Of a stretch of 64,000 nucleotides of DNA, positions 35,750-46,048 are shown one piece after another. The notes beneath the pieces are model-generated. The model was not told the origin of the DNA, made no database searches, and saw only the letters and a program-made list of their open reading frames with translations. Both the position numbers and the translations under genes were made by a program. Each line of letters begins with the position of its first letter. The first letter of the stretch is position 1. The DNA comes from DATATV01 sp035551355 (GTDB lineage Bacteria; Actinomycetota; Actinomycetes; Mycobacteriales; Pseudonocardiaceae): assembly GCA_035551355.1 (NCBI GenBank), contig DASZNF010000066.1, forward strand, positions 20,497-84,496. The letters run 5' to 3'.

Positions 35750-37477
35750 CTACCAGGAACGCAGTGTGGCGATGCGCTCTTCCAGCTGCTCCACCGAGGC
35801 CATCGCGGTCGGCGGCCCACCGCACGTCCGGCGCAGCTCGCCGTGGATCGTGCCGTGCGGTTTGCCGGTCCGGTGGTGATACACCCCGACCAGCGTGTTC
35901 AGCTCCCGGCGCAACTCGGCCAGCCGAGCGGCCACCGACTGCGAGCGGGCCCGGTCCGGCTGCTCCGGCGCGTCGGACTTGCGGGGGGAGTCGGACAGCT
36001 GCGTCTCCTGCCGCTTGCGCAGCAGCGCGCGCACCTGCTCGGGCTCCAGCAACCCGGGCAGCCCCAGGTACTCCTGCTCCTCGTGGGTGCCGGCCAGGGC
36101 CGCGGTGCCGAACGAGGAGCCGTCGTAGATCACCTGGTCCAGTTCGGCCGAGGCGCCCAGCGAGGTGAAGCCGGTCTCCTCCTCGCCCAGCTCGTCCTTG
36201 GTCCGGTTGGCGTCCAGCAGCAGCTCGTCGTCCCAGCCGTCGGACTCCCGGTGCGGCTTGCCCAGCACGTGATCGCGCTCGGCCTCCATCTCGCTGGCCA
36301 GCTCCAGCAGCACCGGCACGCTGGGCAGGAACACGCTGGCCGTCTCCCCCGGCTGCCGCGCCCGCACGAACCGGCCGATGGCCTGGGCGAAGTACAACGG
36401 GGTGGACGCGCTGGTGGCGTACACGCCGACGGCCAGCCGGGGCACGTCCACACCCTCACTGACCATCCGCACCGCGACCAGCCAGCGCTGGGTGGTCGCG
36501 CCGAACTCGGCGATCCGCCCGGTGGCCTTCGGGTCGTCGGACAGCACCAGCGCCGGTTCCTGCCCGGACACCTCGGTGAGGATCTTGGCGTATGCCTTCG
36601 CCGACTCGTGGTCGGAGGCGATCACCAGACCGCCCGCGTCCGGCATGCCCGCGCGCACCTGGGTCAGCCGGGTGTCGGCGGCATGCAGCACCGAGGGAAT
36701 CCACTCCCCCGCCGGGTCCAGCGCGGTGCGCCAGGCCCGCGCGGTGTGCTCCTGGGTCAGCGGCTCGCCCAGCCGCGCGGTGAACTCCTCGCCCGCGCTG
36801 GTCCGCCAGCTCGCCTCACCCGAGTAGGCCAGGAAGATCACCGGCCGGACCACGCCGTCGCGCAGCGCGTCGGCGTAGCCGTAGGAGTGGTCGGCCCGGC
36901 TGCGCTGGAACCCGGCCGGGTCCGGCTCGTAGTTGACGAACGGGATCGGCGAGTCGTCGCTGCGGAACGGGGTCCCGGTCAGCGCCAGCCGCCGCACCGC
37001 CGGGGTGAACGACTCCCGGATCGCGTCGCCCCAGGACTTGGCGTCGCCGCCGTGGTGGATCTCGTCCAGGATGACCAGGGTCTTGCGGTTCTCGGTGCGC
37101 ACCCGGTGCAGCGTCGGATGCGCCGCGACCTGAGCGTAGGTGACCGCGACCCCGTGATAGTCCGAGGCGGTCTGGCCTGCGCCGTTGCGGAAGTTGGAGT
37201 CGATGGCCAGCCCGATCGCCCGCGCCGCGGCCGCCCACTGGTGCTTGAGGTGCTCGGTGGGGGTGACGATAGTGATCAACTCGATGGTGCGATCGGCCAT
37301 CAGCTCGGCCGCCACCCGCAGGCCGAAGGTGGTTTTACCGGCTCCCGGGGTGGCCACCGCCAGGAAGTCCTTGGGCTTGGTGGTCAGGTACCGGGTGAGC
37401 GCGCGGCGCTGCCAGTCACGCAGCGGCCGCTGCAACGCGGGCGGGCCGGACAGAATCAGGGAGTCGGGCTGCGCCAC
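35750..37477 (-). CDS. Superfamily 2 DEAD/DEAH-type helicase
   Basis: 575 aa, ATG start. Motifs in order: Q-tip-like RPLRDWQRRAL, Walker A VATPGAGKTT, motif II ILDEIHHGG (DEIH), motif III LALTGTPFRSD and motif VI YFAQAIGRFVRARQ. The C-terminal 170 residues are charged and helical. This type of helicase is conserved in actinomycetes next to the YihY-like gene, with unknown targets; it resembles XPB/RAD25-like and type III restriction helicases. No nuclease domain or methylase partner is present, so a restriction role is not supported. Confidence 0.9.
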   Translation of the reverse strand: MAQPDSLILSGPPALQRPLRDWQRRALTRYLTTKPKDFLAVATPGAGKTTFGLRVAAELMADRTIELITIVTPTEHLKHQWAAAARAIGLAIDSNFRNGAGQTASDYHGVAVTYAQVAAHPTLHRVRTENRKTLVILDEIHHGGDAKSWGDAIRESFTPAVRRLALTGTPFRSDDSPIPFVNYEPDPAGFQRSRADHSYGYADALRDGVVRPVIFLAYSGEASWRTSAGEEFTARLGEPLTQEHTARAWRTALDPAGEWIPSVLHAADTRLTQVRAGMPDAGGLVIASDHESAKAYAKILTEVSGQEPALVLSDDPKATGRIAEFGATTQRWLVAVRMVSEGVDVPRLAVGVYATSASTPLYFAQAIGRFVRARQPGETASVFLPSVPVLLELASEMEAERDHVLGKPHRESDGWDDELLLDANRTKDELGEEETGFTSLGASAELDQVIYDGSSFGTAALAGTHEEQEYLGLPGLLEPEQVRALLRKRQETQLSDSPRKSDAPEQPDRARSQSVAARLAELRRELNTLVGVYHHRTGKPHGTIHGELRRTCGGPPTAMASVEQLEERIATLRSW

Positions 37478-37623
37478 GGACTCCCCCCTTCACAACTCGA
37501 CGATCAACTACCGGTCCAGCGGCGACAAGTTTACCGGGCGCCCGGGATCCGTCGAAGGTGCGACGCGACACTCCTACCCGAAGTGAGCCAAATGGGCGGT
37601 CATGCACCATCCTGGACAGTGCG

Positions 37624-38685
37624 ATGAATGCGCGAGACAGCCGAGCCGGGGCCGAGGCGCACAAGGGCCCGAAGCAGCTTGTGCTGCGCACCTTCACCCG
37701 CGCGTGGCAAGGGAACATCTTCTCCGAGGCGGCCGAGGCGGCGTTCTGGCAGACGCTGTCGCTGCCCCCGCTGCTGCTGGGTCTGCTGGGCATCCTCGGC
37801 CACATCGGGGACTGGCTGGGCCCGCAGGTGGTGTCCGGAGTCCAGGAGAAGATCATCGGCTTCTGCCGGACGGTGTTCAGCGGCAACGTGGTGACCACGA
37901 TCATCGAGCCGACCGTCAACGACATCCTGACCAAGTCGCAGGCCGAGGTGGCCTCGGTCGGGTTCCTGCTGTCGCTGTGGGCCGGCTCCTCGGCGATGGC
38001 CTCGTTCGTGGACGCCATCACCGTGGCCTACGACCAGTACGGCGTGCGCAACGAGGTGTGGCAGCGGATCTTCGCGCTGCTGCTGTACCTGGTCGGGCTG
38101 GTGCTGGCCATCATCGGGCTGCCGGTGCTGGCGCTGGGCCCGGACTTCCTGCCCAGGGTGTTCCCGGGCGGCTGGCAGCCCACGGTGAGCCGGATCGTGG
38201 GCACGTTCTACTACCCGGTGGTCGCAGTGCTGCTGGTGGTCGCGCTGGCGACGCTGTACAAGCTGGCCCTGCCGCGCAAGCTGCCCTGGTACCGGGGCGT
38301 GCCCGGGGCGGTGCTGGCCATGGTGTTCTTCCTGCTGGGCAGCGTGGGCCTGCGCATCTATCTGTCCCAGATCACCCGCACGGGTTACACCTACGGTGCG
38401 CTGGCCGCGCCTATCGCGTTCCTGCTGTTCACCTTCTTCATCGGCCTGGCCATCGTGGTCGGCGCCCACTTCAACAGCGCGATCCAGGAGATGTGGCCGG
38501 CCAAGACCACCAACTACCCGCGGCGGCGGTGGCGCAAGCTCAAGGAGGTGCGGGCGGCCGAGCGGGCGCAGGACCAGTCTGGCCCGCCCGAGACCCTGGA
38601 CGACGAGCCCCTCGGCGAGCCGCCCGCAACCGAGAAACCCGCAACCGAGAAACCCTCGGACGAGTCGGCCGATCTCAGGTCCTGA
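37624..38685 (+). CDS. YihY/virulence-factor-BrkB-like membrane protein
   Basis: 353 aa from ATG 37624. Six predicted membrane helices (about 40-310) include the family marks EAAFWQTLSLPPLLLGLLG, SLWAGSSAMASFVDAITVAY and YGALAAPIAFLLFTFFIGLA. Function unknown; earlier claims of an RNase BN role for this family were withdrawn. The hydrophilic tail has a PATEKPATEKP repeat encoded by two 15-bp direct repeats at about 38627-38656. It is divergent from the helicase, an arrangement often conserved. Confidence 0.88.
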   Translation: MNARDSRAGAEAHKGPKQLVLRTFTRAWQGNIFSEAAEAAFWQTLSLPPLLLGLLGILGHIGDWLGPQVVSGVQEKIIGFCRTVFSGNVVTTIIEPTVNDILTKSQAEVASVGFLLSLWAGSSAMASFVDAITVAYDQYGVRNEVWQRIFALLLYLVGLVLAIIGLPVLALGPDFLPRVFPGGWQPTVSRIVGTFYYPVVAVLLVVALATLYKLALPRKLPWYRGVPGAVLAMVFFLLGSVGLRIYLSQITRTGYTYGALAAPIAFLLFTFFIGLAIVVGAHFNSAIQEMWPAKTTNYPRRRWRKLKEVRAAERAQDQSGPPETLDDEPLGEPPATEKPATEKPSDESADLRS

Positions 38686-38701
38686 TCCCTCAGCCCGGCC
38701 A

Positions 38702-38895
38702 CCGGCGGTCGAGGTGATCGAGCGCATGGGCCTCGCCCAAGCCATCCGGGCCCGGCACACCAACATCCGCGGTATGTCCTATGTGGATGAACGCGGCCGG
38801 GAAGCCGGTCGGCGGCCCGGCGGTTTCGACGAGGCCGACGTGGAGATCATCCGCGGCGACCTCACCGAAATCCTCTACCAGGCAAGGAAGAACGA
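38702..38895 (+). pseudogene. Internal fragment of a FAD-dependent monooxygenase gene
   Basis: This frame reads VEVIERMGLAQAIRARHTNI, then RGMSYVDERGRE, then DVEIIRGDLTEILYQA. It corresponds to residues about 45-110 of TetX/UbiH-like flavin monooxygenases. The N-terminal FAD-binding loop and everything after are missing, and no start codon or ribosome binding site is present. The fragment ends against the DUF3039 stop (38897). It is a remnant of a gene otherwise deleted. Confidence 0.7.
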
Positions 38896-38896
38896 C

Positions 38897-39154
38897 TCAG
38901 TCGTCGCCGCCCGCGGGCATCCGCTCGTAGATCTTCTTGCACTCCGGGCACACCGGGGAGCCCGGCTTGGGCGAGCGGGTCACCGGGAAGACCTCGCCGC
39001 ACAACGCCACCACGTGCGAGCCCATCACGGCGCTCTCCGCGATCTTGTTCTTGCGGACGTAGTGGAACATCTTCGGCGTGTCGTCACCGGTGGTGTCCGT
39101 GCCCTCCGGACGGACATCGACTTCGGGCAACGTTGGGGTAGTCACGCCCTCCAT
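38897..39154 (-). CDS. DUF3039 protein
   Basis: 85 aa from ATG 39154; GTG 39145 is an alternative. A short acidic start is followed by the strongly conserved DUF3039 core: KMFHYVRKNKIAESAVMG, HVVALCGEVFPV and PGSPVCPECKKIYE. The three cysteines and nearby His suggest a zinc site. It is widespread in actinobacteria and its function is unknown. It is divergent from psuG with a 37-bp gap. Confidence 0.9.
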   Translation of the reverse strand: MEGVTTPTLPEVDVRPEGTDTTGDDTPKMFHYVRKNKIAESAVMGSHVVALCGEVFPVTRSPKPGSPVCPECKKIYERMPAGGDD

Positions 39155-39191
39155 GATGCCATCGGGACCCGTTCGGGGAAGATGCTGATTC

Positions 39192-40124
39192 GTGAACGCG
39201 GGTAACGAGACCGTCGAGGCGCGACTGTCCGAGGAGGTCGCGCAGGCGCTGGCCGAGGGCCGCGCGGTGGTGGCTCTGGAGAGCACCCTGCTGGCCCACG
39301 GGCTGCCGCCCGGCCGCAACCGGGCCGTGGGGCGACGGCTGGAAGCGGTGGTGCGCGAGCACGGCGCGGTGCCGGCCACCGTCGCCGTGCTGGACGGGCA
39401 ACCGCTGGTGGGGTTGTCGGCCGGGGAACTGGACCGGGTGTGCGATCCGGCCGCCGAGCTGGCCAAGCTGTCCCGCCGGGATCTGGCCCCGGCCATCGCG
39501 CTGCGCCGCTGCGGGGCCACCACGGTGGCCGGCACCGCGGCGCTGGCCGCGGCCGCGGGCATCGGGGTGTTCGCCACCGGCGGCCTTGGCGGGGTGCACC
39601 GGGGCGCGGGCACCAGCTGGGACGTGTCGGCCGACCTGGACGTGCTGGCCGACACGCCGATCCTGGTGGTGTGCTCCGGGGTGAAGTCGGTGCTGGACAT
39701 CGGCGCCACGCTGGAGGCGCTGGAGACCCGCTCGGTGCCCGTGCTGGGCCACGGCACCGACCGCTTCCCCGCGTTCTACCTTCGGGAATCCGAGTTCGAG
39801 GTGCCCTGGCGGGTGGACGACGCGGCCCAGGCGGCGGCGGTGTTCGCCGCGCACCGGGCCCAGCCCTTCCCCCGGTCCACCGGTATGGTGCTGGCCAACC
39901 CGATCCCGGCCGCGCACGAGATGTCGGCCGAGCTGCACGACCGGTTGCTCACCGGCGGGCTGGAGCTGCTCGCGGCGCAGGGCGTGCGGGGCAAGGACGT
40001 CACCCCGGTGCTGCTGGAGCACTTCCACACGGCCAGCGACGGGGTGAGCCTGACCGCCAACGAGGAGCTGGTGGTGGCCAACGCCGAACTGGCCGCCGAG
40101 GTCGCGGTCGCGCTGGCCACGTGA
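39192..40124 (+). CDS. psuG: Pseudouridine-5'-phosphate glycosidase
   Basis: 310 aa, GTG start. It splits pseudouridine 5'-phosphate into uracil and ribose 5-phosphate in pseudouridine catabolism. Visible marks are ALESTLLAHGLPPGRN, GIGVFATGGLGGVHRGAGTS, CSGVKSVLDI and MVLANPIPAAHEM, with the catalytic Lys in VKSVLD and the Glu in ALEST. Length is normal. A PfkB-type kinase gene overlaps its stop by 4 bp; together they can complete pseudouridine salvage. Confidence 0.95.
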   Translation: MNAGNETVEARLSEEVAQALAEGRAVVALESTLLAHGLPPGRNRAVGRRLEAVVREHGAVPATVAVLDGQPLVGLSAGELDRVCDPAAELAKLSRRDLAPAIALRRCGATTVAGTAALAAAAGIGVFATGGLGGVHRGAGTSWDVSADLDVLADTPILVVCSGVKSVLDIGATLEALETRSVPVLGHGTDRFPAFYLRESEFEVPWRVDDAAQAAAVFAAHRAQPFPRSTGMVLANPIPAAHEMSAELHDRLLTGGLELLAAQGVRGKDVTPVLLEHFHTASDGVSLTANEELVVANAELAAEVAVALAT

Positions 40125-41002
40125 GCCCGGCGGTGGGCCCAACCATCCTGGTGGCCGGGGACGCCGGATTGGACGTGCTGGCCCGGCCGCACGGCCCGAT
40201 CGTGCCCGGCGAGGACAGCCGGGCCGAGGTGCGCACCGCGCTGGGCGGGGCGGCGGCCAACACGGCGGCCTGGCTGGCCGCGGGGGGCGCGGATCCGGTG
40301 CTGGTCGGCCGGGTGGGCGAGGATCCGGCCGGTGGGCAGGTGCGGGCCGAGCTGACCGCGGCCGGGGTGCGCTGCGCGCTGACCACCGACCCGGACGCGC
40401 GCACCTGCTGCGTGGTGGTGCTGGTGGACGAGCACGGCCAGCGCAGCATGCTGCCCGATCGGGGCGCGGGCGCCCGCCTGTCCCCCGCCGACCTGCCGAC
40501 CGAGCTGCTGACCAAGGCCACGCACCTGCACCTGTCCGGTTACGTGCTGCTGGACGAGACCTCGCGGCCGGCCGGGATCGCCATGCTGGCCGCGGCCCGC
40601 GCGGCCGGGCTGACCACCTCGGTGGATCCGCAGTCGGCCGCACTGATCGGCGATCCGGCGTGGCTGCTGGCCGCGCTGACCGGCGTCGACCTGCTGCTGC
40701 CCAACGAGGCGGAGGTGCGCGCGCTGACCGGCGCGGCCGACCCGGCGGCGCTGCTGGACACGGTCGGCGCGGTGGCCATGACCATGGGCGCGCGCGGAGC
40801 GCGCTGGATGGATCAGCAGGCGGCGATCAGCGTCCCGGGTCAGGCGGTGACCTGCGTGGACACCACCGGAGCCGGGGACGCGTTCAACGGCGGCCTGCTG
40901 GCCGCGTGGTGCGCGGGCGCGAGCCGGGCCGACGCGCTGGGCGCCGGAGTCGCCGCGGCCAGCCAGGCGATCGGCCGCCTCGGCGCCCACCCACCGCGTT
41001 GA
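40121..41002 (+). CDS. PfkB-family carbohydrate kinase, probable pseudouridine kinase
   Basis: 293 aa from GTG 40121 (GTGA overlap with psuG). The ribokinase fold has the N-terminal substrate loop ALGGAAANTAAWLAAGG and the C-terminal anion hole DTTGAGDAFNGGLLAAW with its catalytic Asp. Coupling to psuG makes pseudouridine the likely substrate (PsuK role), but ribose or another nucleoside cannot be excluded. It converges on the DUF3099 gene with a 13-bp gap. Confidence 0.88.
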   Translation: MSPAVGPTILVAGDAGLDVLARPHGPIVPGEDSRAEVRTALGGAAANTAAWLAAGGADPVLVGRVGEDPAGGQVRAELTAAGVRCALTTDPDARTCCVVVLVDEHGQRSMLPDRGAGARLSPADLPTELLTKATHLHLSGYVLLDETSRPAGIAMLAAARAAGLTTSVDPQSAALIGDPAWLLAALTGVDLLLPNEAEVRALTGAADPAALLDTVGAVAMTMGARGARWMDQQAAISVPGQAVTCVDTTGAGDAFNGGLLAAWCAGASRADALGAGVAAASQAIGRLGAHPPR

Positions 41003-41015
41003 CGCGGGTCCGCAG

Positions 41016-41348
41016 CTAACCGATCACCCGGTGTTCGCGTTCTTCCAGTTGCGGCGCGCTGTCCGGCCCGCCGTGATAGCGGTGCACGTCTTCGGCCTTG
41101 CGCGCCGGGCGGTCGTTGGCCAGCAACACGGCCACCCAGGGCAGTGGAATGGACACCGCGACGAAAATCAGCGCCAGCCACCAGGTCTGCACGAAAATCC
41201 CGGCCAGGATCAGGCATGGGATGCGCATCAACATCATCACTATGTAGCGACGTTTGCGGGCGGCGAGCTGGTCGTCCTGGGACGGCGCGGCGCCGGTGAT
41301 CAGCACCGGTGCGTCGTCTCGTTCGGGCCCTTGTCCCTGCTGCACCAC
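41016..41348 (-). CDS. DUF3099 small membrane protein
   Basis: 110 aa from GTG 41348, preceded by GAGGAGG. Two membrane helices (about 35-75) carry RKRRYIVMMLMRIPCLILAG and LIFVAVSIPLPWVAVLLAND. The tail is charged. The function of DUF3099 is unknown. Its ribosome binding site can pair with an upstream ACCTCCT, so translation may be controlled (see the regulatory entry at 41352-41389). Confidence 0.9.
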   Translation of the reverse strand: MVQQGQGPERDDAPVLITGAAPSQDDQLAARKRRYIVMMLMRIPCLILAGIFVQTWWLALIFVAVSIPLPWVAVLLANDRPARKAEDVHRYHGGPDSAPQLEEREHRVIG

Positions 41349-41351
41349 ATC

Positions 41352-41389
41352 ACCTCCTCAGTTCCCCATCGTCGCACCCATAAGGAGGT
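41352..41389 (-). promoter_or_regulatory. Hairpin that would sequester the DUF3099 ribosome binding site
   Basis: On the minus strand ACCTCCT (41389-41383) and AGGAGGT (41358-41352) are perfectly complementary. The 7-bp GC-rich stem contains the Shine-Dalgarno sequence of DUF3099, and the loop is 24 nt. The loop holds a tiny open frame (ATG, seven codons, MGATMGN) whose stop lies at the edge of the 3' arm, so translating it could open the stem. Whether it is translated is unknown; it has no ribosome binding site of its own. Confidence 0.5.
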
Positions 41390-41451
41390 TTGCCCACGAA
41401 CGGGCTGGGTAAAAACAAGTTCAGTGGCCCGGTTGCCGACCGGGTCGGCGC

Positions 41452-42147
41452 TTACGAATCGCGGTCGTGCGCCGAACGGCGCCGGGCCACCGCAGCACCG
41501 CTCCCGCCCGACGTGCCGAACGACACCGACCGGCTCAACCGGTTGACCGCGTCGGGCGACGGTGCGGGCAGATCGGCCCAGACCACCTGCGCGCGGGCCG
41601 CGCCCTCGCGCAGCTGCCCGGCGTCCAGCTCGGTGTGCGTCTCGGGCACCTTCTCCGCGGGCCAGTCCAGCACCAGGGTCAGCCGGCCGCGCGGCGGCAG
41701 CGGCCACAGATAGAAGTCGTAGTGCCGGAAGTACTGGTCCCCGCCCCCGCTCTGCTGGCGCAGCACCACCCCATTGGCATCCGCCGCGGTGCGCGGCGGC
41801 GCGGGCCGGCGCGGCGCGATGGCCACCTTCCCGTCGGCGAACCGCAGCCCGAACCGGAAGGCCCAGTCGTCCGGATTGTCCCGCGGCGGAAAGCCAAGGC
41901 CGGTGCGCGCGGGCGGGGGCGCCCAGCGGCGCAGCACGGACAGCCCCAGCGTGACTCCCTCGGGCCAGCACCGCACCCCGACCAGCGCGATCCGCACGTT
42001 GTCCGACTGGCCGAGCACCCGCACGGTGGGCAGCACGGTGGGTAACACCCAACCTGAGGGCGGCCCGAGTCGGGCGGGCCCGGCCTGCTGCTCGACGGGC
42101 CGGTCGCGCCGCGGGTCGTAGCTCGACTCGCTGTCGAAGAACCCCAT
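41452..42147 (-). CDS. Hypothetical protein (carboxy-domain of unknown family)
   Basis: 231 aa from ATG 42147. It begins MGFFDSESSYDPRRD and has about 180 residues of predicted beta structure with many Trp and Pro (RRWAPPPARTGL, HYDFYLWPLPPRG, LVLDWPAEKVPET). The C terminus is Ser/Arg-rich. No signal peptide, membrane helix or known motif is visible. I do not recognise it beyond a conserved actinobacterial hypothetical. It is divergent from dtd and on the same strand as DUF3099, 103 bp upstream. Confidence 0.75.
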   Translation of the reverse strand: MGFFDSESSYDPRRDRPVEQQAGPARLGPPSGWVLPTVLPTVRVLGQSDNVRIALVGVRCWPEGVTLGLSVLRRWAPPPARTGLGFPPRDNPDDWAFRFGLRFADGKVAIAPRRPAPPRTAADANGVVLRQQSGGGDQYFRHYDFYLWPLPPRGRLTLVLDWPAEKVPETHTELDAGQLREGAARAQVVWADLPAPSPDAVNRLSRSVSFGTSGGSGAAVARRRSAHDRDS

Positions 42148-42229
42148 GGCCCACACCCTGGCACGGCGGTCACGCATGGTGAAGCGGCTGCGACAATCGC
42201 GGCACAGCTGTGATGCGAAGGGTGGCGGG

Positions 42230-42655
42230 ATGCGGGCGGTGGCGGCGCGGGTGAGCCGGGCGAAGGTCACGGTGGACGACACGGTGGTCGGCGCGATCGA
42301 CGAACCGGGGCTGCTAGTGCTGCTGGGCGTCACCACCACCGACACCCGGGACCACGCGGCCACCATGGCCCGCAAGTTGCACGAGTTGCGCATCCTGGCC
42401 GACGAGCGGTCCTGCGCCAGCGCGGGCGCGCCGCTGCTGGTGGTCAGTCAATTCACGCTCTACGGGGATACCCGCAAAGGCCGCCGTCCATCGTGGACGG
42501 CCGCGGCCAGTGGGGAACTGGCGCAGCCGTTGGTGGACGCGGTGGTGGCCGAGTTGCGCGGGCGCGGAGCCGTGGTGCAGACCGGGAAGTTCGGCGCCCG
42601 GATGGCGGTGGAAAGTGTGAATGACGGGCCGTTCACGGTGATCGTGGAAGTGTGA
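42230..42655 (+). CDS. dtd: D-aminoacyl-tRNA deacylase
   Basis: 141 aa from ATG 42230. It removes D-amino acids (and glycine from tRNA-Ala) mischarged onto tRNA. Family marks are MRAVAARVSRAKVTV, the SQFTLYGDTRKGRRPS motif and the C-terminal NDGPFTVIVEV (NxGPxT) that gives chiral proofreading. Length is normal (about 145). A start at 42146 is in frame but lacks similarity. Confidence 0.95.
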   Translation: MRAVAARVSRAKVTVDDTVVGAIDEPGLLVLLGVTTTDTRDHAATMARKLHELRILADERSCASAGAPLLVVSQFTLYGDTRKGRRPSWTAAASGELAQPLVDAVVAELRGRGAVVQTGKFGARMAVESVNDGPFTVIVEV

Positions 42656-42786
42656 GCGGCCAACCTGGAAGGGACGAGACCACTTCGGATCCGGCGGAAC
42701 GCGCATGATTCGCGGTCTCTCAGGGAAACCTCAGGCTAGCTGGAGCAACCGTTGTGAGCGTCGTGACGTCATCCCAGTAGGAAACC

Positions 42787-42813
42787 GGGAACGAATCCGC
42801 ACACGCGGACGTT
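42787..42813 (+). promoter_or_regulatory. ECF-type (SigE/SigH-like) promoter upstream of sigB
   Basis: GGGAAC (42787-42792), a 17-bp spacer and CGTT (42810-42813) match the -35/-10 pattern of stress ECF sigma factors. It is 150 bp upstream of the sigB ATG. In mycobacteria sigB is transcribed by SigE and SigH from a similar element. The rest of the 305-bp region (42656-42960) shows a TGACGTCA palindrome near 42763 but no gene. Confidence 0.65.
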
Positions 42814-42960
42814 TTCCAAGTGTCCAGCCTGACGGCGGGGCGGTCGGCGAAAGCAGGCCGCGCGCGGAACGGCTCGTCGCGCAACGGAGCTCGGCGTCGT
42901 GACACAGCCGCATACCCAAACCCGTCCCTGGCTAGGCCCGACACAGGGGGAGGTAGCACC

Positions 42961-43944
42961 ATGACCGTCCCGCAGACCACGGAGCGTGAGGTCTCGGTCT
43001 CGGAAATCACCGAGGCCGACCTCGACGCGCAGAGCCCGGCGGCCGACCTGGTTCGAGTGTATCTCAACGGAATCGGCAAACGTGCACTGCTGACCGCGGA
43101 GCAGGAAGTCGAGCTGGCCAAGCGGATCGAGGCGGGTGTGTTCGCCCAGCACATGCTGGACACCGCCAAATCGCTGCCGCCCAAGCGCCGCAGTGAACTC
43201 TCCGCGCTGATCCGCGACGGCCGGGTGGCCAAGAACCACCTGCTGGAGGCCAACCTCCGGCTGGTCGTCTCGCTGGCCAAGCGCTACACCGGCCGCGGCA
43301 TGCCGCTGCTGGACCTGATCCAGGAGGGGAACCTGGGTCTGATCCGCGCCGTGGAGAAGTTCGACTACGCCAAGGGCTACAAGTTCTCCACCTACGCCAC
43401 CTGGTGGATCCGCCAGGCCATCACGCGTGGCATGGCCGACCAGAGCCGCACCATCCGGCTGCCGGTCCACCTGGTCGAACAGGTGAACAAGCTGGCCCGG
43501 GTCAAGCGCGACCTGCACCAGCAGCTGGGCCGGGAGGCCACCCACGAGGAGCTGGCCGCCGAGTGCGGGCTGGCCCCGGAGAAGGTCGCCGACCTGCTCG
43601 ACCACGCCCGGGACCCGGTGAGCCTGGACATGCCGGTGGGCACCGACGAGGACGCCCCGCTGGGCGACTTCATCGAGGACTCCGACGCCTCCGACGCCGA
43701 GAGCGCGGTCATCTCCGGCCTGCTGCAGGACGACCTGCGCCGGGTGCTGGCCACGCTGGACGAGCGGGAGCAGTCGGTGATCCGGCTGCGCTACGGCCTT
43801 GAGGACGGCCAGCCGCGCACGCTTGACCAGATCGGCAAGGCGTTCGGGCTGTCCCGGGAGCGGGTGCGCCAGATCGAGCGCGAGGTCATGGCCAAGCTGC
43901 GCCAGGGCGACCGGGCCGAGAAGCTGCGCGCCTACGCAAGCTGA
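42961..43944 (+). CDS. sigB: Primary-like stress sigma factor SigB
   Basis: 327 aa from ATG 42961, with GGGGGAGG 7 nt upstream. A group 2 sigma factor: it lacks the long acidic N terminus of SigA but has regions 1.2 to 4. These include ADLVRVYLNGIGKRALLTAE, NLRLVVSLAKRYTGRGM, YATWWIRQAITRGMADQSRT and GLSRERVRQIEREVMAKLRQ. It directs stress and stationary-phase transcription. An in-frame start at 42820 would read through untranslated leader. The ECF-type promoter upstream fits stress control. Confidence 0.96.
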   Translation: MTVPQTTEREVSVSEITEADLDAQSPAADLVRVYLNGIGKRALLTAEQEVELAKRIEAGVFAQHMLDTAKSLPPKRRSELSALIRDGRVAKNHLLEANLRLVVSLAKRYTGRGMPLLDLIQEGNLGLIRAVEKFDYAKGYKFSTYATWWIRQAITRGMADQSRTIRLPVHLVEQVNKLARVKRDLHQQLGREATHEELAAECGLAPEKVADLLDHARDPVSLDMPVGTDEDAPLGDFIEDSDASDAESAVISGLLQDDLRRVLATLDEREQSVIRLRYGLEDGQPRTLDQIGKAFGLSRERVRQIEREVMAKLRQGDRAEKLRAYAS

Positions 43945-43964
43945 GGGAAATATCCGCGAGTTGC

Positions 43965-43994
43965 TTGACCTGTGATTCCGCTCACGGGTAGAGA
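43965..43994 (+). promoter_or_regulatory. Possible promoter of the fumarase gene
   Basis: TTGACC (43965-43970) and TAGAGA (43989-43994) are separated by 18 bp, about 190 bp upstream of the fumarase GTG. The match is moderate. The rest of the 242-bp gap holds GC-rich inverted repeats near 44040-44110 that could form a leader structure. Confidence 0.35.
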
Positions 43995-44186
43995 AGACGT
44001 GGTGGGTGTCTTCGCGGTCTGATGCCAGGTCCGCGCACCGCGGGAGGTCGGGACGGCCGGGGGCCGGCCCGGCCTTCCGGCGTCCGGGCGTGAATCACAC
44101 GCCGGGCTGCCCGGTCCGGGCGTTTCCCGGCGGTACCGTCGCCAGATCCGCCATCCGCCGCCCCGCGTGCAAGGGAGCCCGCGAAC

Positions 44187-45893
<1,707 letters not shown>

Positions 45894-45898
45894 CAAAA

Positions 45899-45956
45899 CT
45901 CCGCCCGTCGTCGCGCTTGTCCTTGTCCGGCAAGGGAAAGCGCGTGACGGGCGGAG
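45899..45956 (+). terminator. Long stem-loop after the fumarase gene
   Basis: An outer 11-bp stem (45899-45909 with 45946-45956) encloses two further short paired segments (GCGCTT/AAGCGC and CCTTG/CAAGG). It begins 5 nt after the fumarase stop. Confidence 0.8.
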
Positions 45957-46048
45957 CCGTGTTCAGCTTTCGGCTCAGGACATCGCGGCGTCCATCGGAT
46001 TGGCGCCCTGCTCCGGGCTGCCGATGCCGGCAACGGGTGAACAGAACA

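Noticed and set aside
41382..41460. Perfect AAGGAGG on the plus strand followed by a TTG-start frame
   Set aside because: The spacing to the TTG is one base and the frame runs antisense to the 41452-42147 gene. The sequence is better explained as one arm of the minus-strand hairpin.
42735..42756. Possible iron box (AGGCTAGCTGG-like) upstream of sigB
   Set aside because: It matches the IdeR consensus TTAGGTTAGGCTAACCTAA poorly outside a short core and is not a full palindrome.
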